Shown here: positions 25,391 to 32,681 of the stretch, one piece after another
How the letters are laid out: every line of letters starts with the position of its first letter
How positions within the stretch are numbered: the first letter of the stretch is position 1
NCBI RefSeq assembly: GCF_000020665.1
Contig: NC_011071.1
Span: 1,354,501 to 1,418,500, forward strand
DNA length: 64,000 bases
DNA from: Stenotrophomonas maltophilia R551-3
GTDB taxonomy: Bacteria > Pseudomonadota > Gammaproteobacteria > Xanthomonadales > Xanthomonadaceae
Reading direction: 5' to 3'
Notes under the pieces: generated by a model
The model's database searches: none
What the model saw: the letters and a program-made list of their open reading frames with translations, nothing else
What the model was told of the DNA's origin: nothing
Translations under genes and position numbers: made by a program

Positions 25391-27595
25391 TCAGAAGAAC
25401 GCGCGGATGCCGAATGCGACACCGCGGCCCGGCAGCGGCGAGTAGTCACGCAGCAGCGAGGTATGCGGACGCACTTCGCGGTTGGTCAGGTTGCTGCCAT
25501 CCAGGAACACCTCGTAGCTGTTGCTCGCGTTGCGATCCCAGCGGTAGGCCAGGTGCGCGTCGACCAGGGTGTAGCCGTCGCTCGGCGCTTCGTTCTGGGC
25601 GACATCCTTCTGGCGGCTGTAGCGGACCGCACCGACCGAGGCGCGCCAGCCGTCCTTCGACCAGCGCAGATCGGCGCCGACGCGGGCCGGGGCGATACGC
25701 GGCAGGTAGCCGGTGTTGGCCAGCTCCACGCTGTAGTTGTGGTTGTGGTCGCCATGCGGCACGGCGATGTCGAGGTTGCGGCTGCCGCTGCCATCCAGCT
25801 TGGCCTTCACATAGTCGCCGAACACGCGCAGGTCCCAATCACCGGCGCCGCCTTCAAACAGGTGCACCAGCGCTTCGGCTTCGGCACCGCGGAACACCGC
25901 ATCCTGCTGCGTCCAGGCGCGGACCGGCAGGCCCTCGGTGACGCCGGTGTCGGCCAGGTAGATGAAGTCCTTGAACCTGGTCTGGTAGACCGACGCGGAG
26001 AAGTCCAGGCGTTCGCTGTGGGTGTGGATACCCAGTTCCACGCGCTGGCCGCGCTCGGTCTTCAGGTTGGCGTCGCCGATTTCCAGCGAGCGGGTGGCGA
26101 TATGCGCGCCGGCGGCATACAGCTCTTCGTTGGTCGGTGCACGCTCGGAGCTGTCTACGCCGATGCGCAGGTCGACGGTGTCGTTGAGCTTCCAGATGCC
26201 GGCCGCAGACAGGTTGGTGGCGCCGAAGGTGCGGCGGCGATAGTCACCGGTCGGGTCCAGCTTGACCTGGTCGTGGCGGCCGCCCAGTTCCAGCTTGAAC
26301 GGGCCGAACTGTTTTTCCTGCAGTACGAACAGGCCGATGTTCCTGGTGCCGGTATCCGGAACGAACGCCTCTTCGCCCTTGGCACCGAAATCACTGTTGC
26401 CGAACTGCAGGCCGAAGGCGCCGTCCCAGCCACCGATCTGCTGCTGCACCGCTTCCAGGCGCGCCTCGATGCCACGGTTGGTGAAGCGGGTGGACGGCGT
26501 GCCGGCTTCCAGCTCCACGTGTTCGTAGTCGGTGTAGGCCACGCGTGCATTGATGTTCTTCAGGAACGAGACCGGGTTGTAGATGCCGGCCTTGGTCTCG
26601 AAGCGGTTCTGCACCATGTCGATGCGCACGTCATGCTCGTCGCCGCCTTCCTCTTCATCGCCATGGTCGTGGCCGTGGTCATGGCCATGATCATCGCCAT
26701 CGGCATGCACGTGCGCGCCATTGGGAATGCCGTAGTTGGTGCGATAGGTGCTGGCCGATACGCCGAAGTAGCCGCCGTCGCCCAGCCAGGTCGCGCCGAC
26801 GCCGCCGGCGCGGGTGCGGATGGAGCTGTTGTCGAGGCGGCCGCGGCGCGGCTCTTCGCCTTCCTCGCCCGCGTGCTCATGGTCGTGATCGTGATGGTCT
26901 TCAAGGCTGTCGATCACTGCATAGCCGGGAATGCGGTAGTCGTCGCCGTTGCGGACCAGGCCGTCAACATGCAGCACGACATTGCCGCTGACGCCATCGA
27001 GGCGGAACATGCCGCTGCGCTCGTTGTTCACCGAATTGCCGCGCAGTTCGGCGCGGCCGCTGAGCGGGCGCTCCGGCAGTTCGCGCGCGATGCGGCCATC
27101 CACCACATTGACCGCGCCACCGATCGCGCCGCTGCCGAACAGCAGCGTGGCCGGGCCCTTCAGCACTTCGATCTGGTCGGCCAGGAAAGGCTCGATGCTG
27201 GTGGCATGGTCGGCGCTGACGGTGGAGGCATCCATGTTGCCCATGCCATTGGACAGCACGGCCACGCGCGGGCCTTCCTGGCCGCGGATGATCGGGCGAC
27301 CGACACCGGGGCCGAAGAAGGTGCTCTGCACGCCGGGCAGCTTGGCTACGGTATCGCCCAGGGTGCCGGCCTTCTGCTCGTCCAGGCGTTCGCCGGCCAG
27401 CACATCAACCGGGCGCGCCAGCGATTCGGCATCGCCCTGCAGCGGCGAGGCAGTCACCTGCACCGACGACAGTTCGGTCAGGTGGCGGTCACGATGCGAG
27501 GAGTCCTGGCCGGCTGCAAAAGCGACGGACGGCAGGAGGGTGGCGAGGGCCAGGGCCAGGGAATGCGGCTTGAGCCGCGGGGTGTGGGCGGGCAT
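25391..27595 (-). CDS. znuD: ZnuD-type TonB-dependent zinc receptor
   Basis: This outer-membrane receptor imports zinc, or zinc or haem complexes, under Zur control in Neisseria and relatives. The 734 residues have a signal peptide (about 1-28), a plug domain (about 45-165; RPIIRGQEGPRVAVLSNG, IEVLKGPATLLFGSGAIGG) and a barrel ending in FF. Two histidine/acid-rich loops are striking: residues 233-241 (DHHDHDHEH) and 295-321 (containing DDHGHDHGHDHGDEEE), matching the zinc-capturing extracellular loops of ZnuD. An AAAGGA ribosome site precedes the ATG, and a Zur-like site lies about 95-110 bases upstream, shared with a divergent MerC-like gene. Confidence 0.87.
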   Translation of the reverse strand: MPAHTPRLKPHSLALALATLLPSVAFAAGQDSSHRDRHLTELSSVQVTASPLQGDAESLARPVDVLAGERLDEQKAGTLGDTVAKLPGVQSTFFGPGVGRPIIRGQEGPRVAVLSNGMGNMDASTVSADHATSIEPFLADQIEVLKGPATLLFGSGAIGGAVNVVDGRIARELPERPLSGRAELRGNSVNNERSGMFRLDGVSGNVVLHVDGLVRNGDDYRIPGYAVIDSLEDHHDHDHEHAGEEGEEPRRGRLDNSSIRTRAGGVGATWLGDGGYFGVSASTYRTNYGIPNGAHVHADGDDHGHDHGHDHGDEEEGGDEHDVRIDMVQNRFETKAGIYNPVSFLKNINARVAYTDYEHVELEAGTPSTRFTNRGIEARLEAVQQQIGGWDGAFGLQFGNSDFGAKGEEAFVPDTGTRNIGLFVLQEKQFGPFKLELGGRHDQVKLDPTGDYRRRTFGATNLSAAGIWKLNDTVDLRIGVDSSERAPTNEELYAAGAHIATRSLEIGDANLKTERGQRVELGIHTHSERLDFSASVYQTRFKDFIYLADTGVTEGLPVRAWTQQDAVFRGAEAEALVHLFEGGAGDWDLRVFGDYVKAKLDGSGSRNLDIAVPHGDHNHNYSVELANTGYLPRIAPARVGADLRWSKDGWRASVGAVRYSRQKDVAQNEAPSDGYTLVDAHLAYRWDRNASNSYEVFLDGSNLTNREVRPHTSLLRDYSPLPGRGVAFGIRAFF

Positions 27596-27689
27596 GAAAG
27601 AGTCCTTTGTTACTGTATATCAATCGCTGGGCGCACGAATCCCGTCGGCGGGACAGGGGGGAGGGAAACCGTGCGGGTCGGGAATGGAT

Positions 27690-27707
27690 GTTATATTATT
27701 CCATAAC
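27690..27707. promoter_or_regulatory. Candidate Zur box between znuD and the MerC-like gene
   Basis: GTTATATTATTCC (27690-27702) matches the gammaproteobacterial Zur core GTTATANTATAAC at 10 of 12 defined bases. The overlapping reverse-strand sequence GTTATGGAATAAT matches at 9 of 12. The AT-rich block ends with ATAAC, so GTTAT and ATAAC also form an 18-base palindrome. It is placed to control both divergent genes. Confidence 0.6.
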
Positions 27708-27731
27708 GATTCGCCGACCCTGCTGGAAGTC

Positions 27732-28145
27732 ATGTCCCTGTCCTCACGCCTGCGCCACCTGCTTGACCGTTTCGGCGCCACCGGTTCGATGCTGTGCGCG
27801 GTGCACTGCGCAGTGATCCCCGTGCTGCTGGCGGCGGCGCCGTCGCTGGGCCTGTCGTTCTGGCTGAGCGATGGGGTGGAACAGGCGCTGGTGGTGTTCG
27901 TCACCCTGCTGGGGCTGTTCAGCCTGGTCTGGGGTTATCGCCGGCATGGCGCACTGCGCGCGCTGGGCTTCCTGATTCCCGGCCTGGTCGCGTTGTGGGC
28001 TGGCGTGCTGTACGACCCGCTGCACCACAACGCGGTGCCACATGCGGTGGTGATGACCATCGGCGGCTTGCTGGTCGGTGTCGCGCACCTGGTCAACCTG
28101 CGCCTCAACCACGGCCACGTACACGACGCCAGCTGCGCGCACTAG
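27732..28145 (+). CDS. MerC-domain membrane protein, likely zinc-regulated
   Basis: This 137-residue inner-membrane protein has four predicted membrane segments and a CAVHC motif near residues 21-25 at the start of TM1, the thiol pair of MerC-type mercury transporters. The tail is His-rich (RLNHGHVHDASCAH). No other mer genes are nearby, and the divergent neighbour is znuD across a Zur-like site. A role in zinc handling is therefore more likely than mercury uptake, but this is inference. The start is taken at MSLSSRLRHL; an in-frame ATG at 27687 would overlap the Zur box and is less likely. Confidence 0.75.
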   Translation: MSLSSRLRHLLDRFGATGSMLCAVHCAVIPVLLAAAPSLGLSFWLSDGVEQALVVFVTLLGLFSLVWGYRRHGALRALGFLIPGLVALWAGVLYDPLHHNAVPHAVVMTIGGLLVGVAHLVNLRLNHGHVHDASCAH

Positions 28146-28255
28146 GCGCTCCGTGATAGGCTTTCTGATCGTGCGCGGGGGCGCCCAGCAAGGCGGCCCC
28201 GCCGAACCCGTGTCAGTACGGGGTAACCAGATTTCACATTTGAGGAGTTGAAGAC

Positions 28256-28435
28256 ATGGGTAAGGGTGACCGCAAGACCGCCAAGGGCAAGCGCTACAAC
28301 GCCAGCTACGGCAACGCCCGTTCGCACACCGCGAGCAAGGTCGCCGTAGGCGCCGCCGCCCCGGTTGCCAAGAAGACCGTGGCCAAGGCTCCGGCGAAGA
28401 AGGCTGTGGCGAAGAAGGCCGTCGCCAAGGCCTGA
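28256..28435 (+). CDS. 30S ribosomal protein bTHX (Thx)
   Basis: This is a 59-residue, very basic protein. Its opening MGKGDRKTAKGKRYNASYGN matches the bTHX family (MGKGDRKTRRGKI...), a small peptide that stabilises the head of the 30S subunit. The C-terminus is a lysine/alanine-rich tail (VAKKTVAKAPAKKAVAKKAV). A GAGGAG ribosome site at 28240-28247 and a strong terminator 24 bases after the stop mark it as a genuine monocistronic gene. It is short enough to be missed by gene finders with a 60-codon cutoff. Confidence 0.88.
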   Translation: MGKGDRKTAKGKRYNASYGNARSHTASKVAVGAAAPVAKKTVAKAPAKKAVAKKAVAKA

Positions 28436-28458
28436 TCCGGCTGGTCGACCGCTTCAAA

Positions 28459-28490
28459 GAAAAACGCGGCGCCTGGCGCCGCGTTTTTTT
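28459..28490 (+). terminator. Strong Rho-independent terminator after bTHX
   Basis: A perfect 12-bp stem (AAAACGCGGCGC / GCGCCGCGTTTT, loop CTG) runs into TTTTTTT. This is the best intrinsic terminator in the window. Confidence 0.93.
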
Positions 28491-28516
28491 GTGCTCGTCG
28501 TTCCGCTTGCTGCGTT

Positions 28517-28576
28517 CGCCGGGCATGGCCCGGCGCTACCCATTGCTGGCACTGTAGCGCCGGACCATGCACGGCG
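28517..28576. repeat. Head-to-head SMAG pair
   Basis: A reverse copy (28517-28539, ending CTAC) and a forward, slightly degenerate copy (28554-28576, GTAG then CGCCGGACCATGCACGGCG) lie between convergent bTHX and the phosphodiesterase gene. Confidence 0.85.
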
Positions 28577-28588
28577 GATGACGTACGA

Positions 28589-29842
28589 TCAGCGCAGCGT
28601 CTTCGTCAGCGTCTCCGCATTCCCGTCGTTCGGCGCCGCCGGTACCTGCAGCAGGTGCGCCAGCAGCGGGTAGACGTCGACATTGTCGAAGCCGTCGATC
28701 ACCAGGCCCTGGCGGAACGACGGGCCGCTGGCCACGAACACCGCACGCATCGACGGCAGGGCATTGTCATAGCCGTGCGAGCCACGATCCTGATGGTCGC
28801 GCTTGGCGATCTTCTCCTGATGCAGGGCATCCCAGCCTTCATCCATCACGCAGACAATGGCGGGAACGCGCGGATGAGTGCCGTAGTGCAGGCGCGCCGG
28901 CAGATTCTCTTTCTTCCAGCACTCATACCGGTCGTGACGACCGAGCAGGGCGCGCTCGGCGGCGGCCTCGTGACCGACCAACGGCGCAAAACCCACCGAC
29001 TGGCCCTGGCTGACGTTGCGTGCGATGGCCGGGTCGACCATTGATTCGGTGGAGATCACCTGGCCGACCGGGACGCTGGCCATGCCATGGTCGGAGACCA
29101 CGATCACGTTGGTGGTCGCGGCCAGGCCGCGTTGCTGCAGGCCGTCGAGTACCTGGCCGATGATCTGGTCGGCGCGCACGATGGCGTCGGCGTACTGCTT
29201 CGATTCGGGGCCGTAGTTGTGGCCGGCCTTGTCCACGTGTTCCATGTACAGCGTAGTCAGGCGCGGTGCGTCGGCATCGGTCTGTGCAAGCCAGTCCAGC
29301 ACGGTGCCCGCGCGTTGTTCCAGCGGTTCCTTGCCGTCGTACACGCGCCACTGGCTCGGGCGCACACCGCGGATTTCCGATTCACTGCCCGGCCACGAGG
29401 TGGTGGCCGAACGCACCCCGGCGTTCTCGGCGCCGACCCAGATCGGTTCGCCGCCCCACCAGCCGCTGGTGGTGACCGCCTCACGGTTGCTCAGCTCGAA
29501 CCGGCCCAACGCTGCATCGTCCATGCTGTTGTTGACGATGCCGTGGTGGTCCGGGCGCAGGCCGGTGACGATGGTGTAGTGGTTGGGGAAGGTCAGCGAC
29601 GGATAGGACGGGGTCATCCAGCGTGCACGCACGCCGCCGTCGATCAGTCGCTGCAGGTTCGGGGTCAGGCCGCGGTCCAGCGCATCGGCGCGCAGGCCGT
29701 CGATGGAGATCAGCAGCAGCTTCGGCGGTGCAGCCGCAGCGACGGAAGTGGGAACGGAGGTGGAAGGGGCGGGCGCGGTGGTGGTGCAGGCCGCCAATGG
29801 CAGCAGCAGCGCCAGCGCGCAGGTCAGGCGTACGGAAGTCAT
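28589..29842 (-). CDS. Nucleotide pyrophosphatase/phosphodiesterase (NPP family) lipoprotein
   Basis: This alkaline-phosphatase-superfamily enzyme cleaves nucleotide phosphodiester or pyrophosphate bonds outside the cytoplasm and is closely like the structurally known Xanthomonas NPP. The 417 residues start with a lipoprotein signal (LPLAAC, Cys19). Di-zinc ligands are recognisable: Asp48 in SIDG, nucleophile Thr84 in SLTFPNHYT, DKAGHNYGP (Asp, His), VSDHGM (Asp, His) and a final His in HQDRGSHGYDN. It appears monocistronic, between repeats on both sides. A role in phosphate or nucleotide scavenging is inferred. Confidence 0.87.
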   Translation of the reverse strand: MTSVRLTCALALLLPLAACTTTAPAPSTSVPTSVAAAAPPKLLLISIDGLRADALDRGLTPNLQRLIDGGVRARWMTPSYPSLTFPNHYTIVTGLRPDHHGIVNNSMDDAALGRFELSNREAVTTSGWWGGEPIWVGAENAGVRSATTSWPGSESEIRGVRPSQWRVYDGKEPLEQRAGTVLDWLAQTDADAPRLTTLYMEHVDKAGHNYGPESKQYADAIVRADQIIGQVLDGLQQRGLAATTNVIVVSDHGMASVPVGQVISTESMVDPAIARNVSQGQSVGFAPLVGHEAAAERALLGRHDRYECWKKENLPARLHYGTHPRVPAIVCVMDEGWDALHQEKIAKRDHQDRGSHGYDNALPSMRAVFVASGPSFRQGLVIDGFDNVDVYPLLAHLLQVPAAPNDGNAETLTKTLR

Positions 29843-30016
29843 CCGCGCATGATAAGCCGGCGCAATGACGCGCCCAAGACACGGCGCGCTATCGCGCGCC
29901 GTGTCCGCGCATTTTTCCTTATCCCCGCGCCTTTCGGCGCGCCCCCTTCAACAAGAAGGGGGCTTTTCCCCAGGCATGTTCCCGATGCTTCCATCCCCGC
30001 ATGGCGTGGATCTGCC

Positions 30017-30040
30017 GTGTCGACCAAGGTCGGCACCTAC
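30017..30040 (-). repeat. Reverse SMAG-type repeat (GTAGGTGCCGACC class)
   Basis: On the minus strand it reads GTAG then GTGCCGACCTTGGTCGACAC. Just before it, GCATGGCGTGGATC (29999-30012) is a remnant of a GATCCACGCC repeat. The rest of the 434-base gap from 29843 to 30276 holds a short hairpin-like run near 29925-29965, the composite element at 30097-30266, and otherwise nothing I recognise. Confidence 0.7.
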
Positions 30041-30096
30041 CCACAGCCGCGCGTACCAATAATCGCCGTTACCAGCAGCCGCGTGAACCTGTCGAA

Positions 30097-30266
30097 GGCG
30101 GGGCGGTGTCGGATTGCGGGGTGTCCGCGGCATGGATGCCGCGGCCAAGCCTACAAGGACGTACTTGCGGCGTCCCCGCAATCCGACACCGCCCCGCCAA
30201 CCCACGGATAGCCCGCTTTTGACGTTGACGGTGATTCGGCGGGTGCAGGGCGCAGCCCTGCCGGAA
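30097..30266 (+). repeat. Composite repeat A: long inverted repeat plus GACGTTGACGGTGA/hairpin module
   Basis: Perfect 25-bp arms (30097-30121 and 30174-30198, beginning GGCGGGGCGGTGTCGGATTG) enclose a 52-base core with a small hairpin (CCGCGGCATGGATGCCGCGG). A tail follows with CACGGA, GCTTTTGACGTTGACGGTGA and a GCAGGGC-GCA-GCCCTGC hairpin (30245-30261). The same ordered set occurs in reverse at 32311-32494 on the other side of the ogt/ada-alkA operon. It ends 11 bases from the ogt stop codon. Confidence 0.85.
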
Positions 30267-30276
30267 AACCTGCCCC

Positions 30277-30768
30277 TCAGGCGAACAGCGGGGCCTGGCG
30301 TTGTTCCAGTCGCAGCAGTGCGGCCTTGGTTTCCAGGCCGCCACCGAAGCCGGTCAGTGCCCCGTTGCTGCCGATTACACGATGGCAGGGCAGGATGATC
30401 GGCAGCGGATTGCGCCCATTGGCAGCGCCGACGGCGCGGGTCGCACTGGGTTGGCCCAGATGCTGCGCCAGCTGCAGGTAGCTCCAGGTCTGGCCGAACG
30501 GGATCAGAGCCAGCGCCTGCCACACGCGCAGCTGGAACGGCGTGCCGCGTGGCGCAAGCTCAAGGTCAAAGCTGCTGCGTTCGCCGTGCAGGAACTGCAA
30601 CAGCTGCTCGCGTGCTTCCGGCAGCGCATCCGGCGCGTAGTGCCAGTCGTCGCGCCCGCGTGCCGGGTGGCGGTTTTCCGGGAACAGCACGTGGGACAGG
30701 CCACGCTCGTCACCGGCGATGGTCAGCACGCCGATCGGGCTGTCGAAACGGTCGAACAACAAGGTCAT
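30277..30768 (-). CDS. ogt: Methylated-DNA-[protein]-cysteine S-methyltransferase
   Basis: This suicide protein removes methyl from O6-methylguanine (and O4-methylthymine) in DNA. The 163 residues have the active-site motif LPCHRVIG with Cys128, the helix-turn-helix recognition region (IPFGQTWSYLQLAQHLGQPSATRAVGAAN, with the Arg finger) and FGGGLETKAALLRLEQ. It lacks an Ada N-domain. Its ATG overlaps the stop of the upstream ada-alkA gene by four bases (ATGA), so the two are translationally coupled and form one alkylation-repair operon. Confidence 0.93.
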   Translation of the reverse strand: MTLLFDRFDSPIGVLTIAGDERGLSHVLFPENRHPARGRDDWHYAPDALPEAREQLLQFLHGERSSFDLELAPRGTPFQLRVWQALALIPFGQTWSYLQLAQHLGQPSATRAVGAANGRNPLPIILPCHRVIGSNGALTGFGGGLETKAALLRLEQRQAPLFA

Positions 30769-32243
30769 GTCGGTTCTCCAACGAAAGTGCCGGACAGGTG
30801 CCAAAGATGCAGCACGGCATAGGCGCGCCAAGGGCGCCACGGTTGCGAGCGTGCTTCGGTGGCACGTTCGCTCAGGCGCTGGCCCTGTGCATGGCCGAGC
30901 ACCTGCTGCAGTACCAGGTCGCCGGCGGGGAAAGCATCGGGCTGGCCGAGCCCGCGCAGGGCGATGTACTGCGCGGTCCACGGACCGATGCCGGGTAGTG
31001 CCACGCAGCGGGAAACGAACTCTTCCAGCGCCTGGCCCGGGCCGAAGTCGAGCGCGCCACTGGCACAGGCGGCGGCAAGCGCACGCACGGTGGCGGCGCG
31101 GCTGCGTGGCAGGCCGATCGATTCCAGTGGCGCTTCTGCCAGCAGCTCGGGGGCCGGGAACTGGCGATCGAATTCCGGCGGCATGCCCGGCAGGTGTGCG
31201 CCATAGGCATCCACCAGCCGCCGCGCGAAGGTGGTGGCCGCGGCCACGCTGACCTGCTGTCCGAGCACGGCGCGTACGCCCACCTCGAAGCCATCCCAGC
31301 CGCCGGGGACGCGCAGCCCGGGGCGCTCGGCGATGCCACGCGCCAGCAAGGGTTCCTCATCCAGTGCGGCGTGGACCTGCTGCAGGTCGGCATCCAGATC
31401 GAATACGCGACGCACACGGCGGACGATGTCGGGGATCAGGCGCGGATCGACCGCGCCCAGCTGCAGGCGCAGTTCCGGGCGCTTCGGGTCGGCGGTGACG
31501 CGCAGCAGGGTGGGGCGCTCCGGCGTGCCGAGCACGCGCTGGTAGCTGTCTTCGCCGATCAGCTCGATGCCGGGCAGGCTGCGCTTGCGCAGGAAGGCCA
31601 GCATGCGTGGGAAATCCAGTGGTGGCCGGTATGCCAGACGCAGTACCAGGCAGCCATCGTCGGCGGCCAGCGGCTGGTGCTGGCGACGCAGTGCCGTCGG
31701 TGCCATGCCACAGCCCTGCAGGAAGGCGGTATTGAAACGGCGCAGGCTGTTGTAGCCGGCGGCCAGCGCGACGTCGGTCACCGGCAGCGTGGTCTCGGTC
31801 AGCAGCTGCTTGGCCAGCAGCAGGCGATGGGTGGCGTGGATCTGCCCTGGCGTTGCGCCCAGATGTTCGACGAACAGGCGCTGCAGCTGGCGCGCGCTGA
31901 GTCCGATCTTCTCTGCGAGGTCGGCTACCGGCTGTTCCTGCAGGAAGCCACCATGGATCAGGGCCAGTGCGCGCTGCACGGTCTGCCCGGCCAGTGCCTG
32001 CTGCGCCTGCGGTGCCAGCTCGGGGCGGCAGCGCAGGCACGGGCGGTAACCGGCTGCCGCGGCAGCGGCCGCAGTCGGGTAGTAAGTGATGTTGCGCGGC
32101 TTCGGCGGCGGTGCCGGGCACATGGGGCGGCAATAGATGCCGGTGCTGCGCACGGCGGTGAAGAACACGCCGTCGAAGCGTGCGTCGCGGGCCAGGCGGG
32201 CGCGGTCGCAGGCGGCGGTGTCGAGGGCGAGGGCGGTGTCCAT
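30765..32243 (-). CDS. alkA: Ada metal-binding/AraC regulator fused to AlkA 3-methyladenine DNA glycosylase
   Basis: This fusion combines methyl sensing with base excision. The 492 residues contain an Ada zinc domain with four Cys (38, 42, 69, 72; STGIYCRPMC and GYRPCLRCRP), where Cys38 takes methyl from phosphotriesters. An AraC-type DNA-binding domain follows (about 88-185; ARQLQRLFVEHLGATPGQIH, AAGYNSLRRFNTAFLQGCG). After it come the AlkA N-domain and the helix-hairpin-helix glycosylase domain (VALPGIGPWTAQYIALRGLG, with catalytic Asp in AFPAGDLVL). Unlike E. coli Ada it has no O6-methylguanine domain; ogt, overlapping downstream, supplies that. It probably activates its own operon after methylation. 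Confidence 0.92.
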   Translation of the reverse strand: MDTALALDTAACDRARLARDARFDGVFFTAVRSTGIYCRPMCPAPPPKPRNITYYPTAAAAAAAGYRPCLRCRPELAPQAQQALAGQTVQRALALIHGGFLQEQPVADLAEKIGLSARQLQRLFVEHLGATPGQIHATHRLLLAKQLLTETTLPVTDVALAAGYNSLRRFNTAFLQGCGMAPTALRRQHQPLAADDGCLVLRLAYRPPLDFPRMLAFLRKRSLPGIELIGEDSYQRVLGTPERPTLLRVTADPKRPELRLQLGAVDPRLIPDIVRRVRRVFDLDADLQQVHAALDEEPLLARGIAERPGLRVPGGWDGFEVGVRAVLGQQVSVAAATTFARRLVDAYGAHLPGMPPEFDRQFPAPELLAEAPLESIGLPRSRAATVRALAAACASGALDFGPGQALEEFVSRCVALPGIGPWTAQYIALRGLGQPDAFPAGDLVLQQVLGHAQGQRLSERATEARSQPWRPWRAYAVLHLWHLSGTFVGEPT

Positions 32244-32310
32244 GACGCCAGTCTAGGCGTGTGCGGGCGGCGATACTCGCCGGATTCGGACATGGATGCT
32301 GGAGGGGGTT

Positions 32311-32494
32311 CTGGCAGGGCTTGCAGCCCTGCACCCGCAACGTCACCGTCACCGTCAACGTCTCAATCAAAAGCTGGCAGTCCGTGGGATGGCGGGGCGG
32401 TGTGGGCTGTCAGGACACGCCGTAAACCCGTCCATGGGGGCTCGATGGCGCCATCCATGGCGCCAACGGTCCTGTCAGCCCACACCGCCCCACC
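32311..32494 (-). repeat. Composite repeat B: inverted copy of composite A
   Basis: Read on the minus strand it has the same order as copy A. The long inverted repeat has arms at 32470-32494 and 32391-32415 (23 of 25 bases complementary, GGTGGGGCGGTGTGGGCTG...) and a core with a CATGGATGGCGCCATC hairpin. Then come CACGGA, GCTTTTGA..GACGTTGACGGTGAC and a GCAGGGC...GCCCTGC hairpin (32314-32332). It lies 68 bases upstream of the ada-alkA start and may carry or interfere with that promoter. Confidence 0.85.
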
Positions 32495-32522
32495 TCTGAC
32501 AGTTGGTCGCTGCAGTTGGTGG

Positions 32523-32588
32523 GTGCCGACCGTTGGTCGGCACGCTTTTGCTGTTGGTAGGTGTCGACCTTGGTCGGCACGCTTTTTT
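32523..32588. repeat. Two GTGCCGACC-type hairpins, second with a T-run
   Basis: GTGCCGACC-GTT-GGTCGGCAC (32523-32543) is followed by GTAGGTGTCGACCTTGGTCG and GCAC (32557-32580), then GCTTTTTT. The second could work as a terminator on the plus strand. Otherwise the 438-base gap from 32244 to 32681 holds only composite repeat B and the promoter of the next gene. Confidence 0.7.
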
Positions 32589-32681
32589 CCCAAGGGTCAG
32601 AAGGGGTTCAGTGCCACGCGCTGAATGCGCGCCCTGGACGGGTAGACTGTGGCTCTTGCTCCCATGAATCCCGGTTGCCCG

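Noticed and set aside
27732..28145. Mercury resistance operon
   Set aside because: Only a MerC-like domain is present, with no merR, merT, merP or merA nearby.
30097..32494. A recognised transposon or integron carrying ogt and ada-alkA
   Set aside because: No transposase, integrase or clear target-site duplication is visible; only the inverted composite repeats support a mobile-unit idea, so it is left as a finding.
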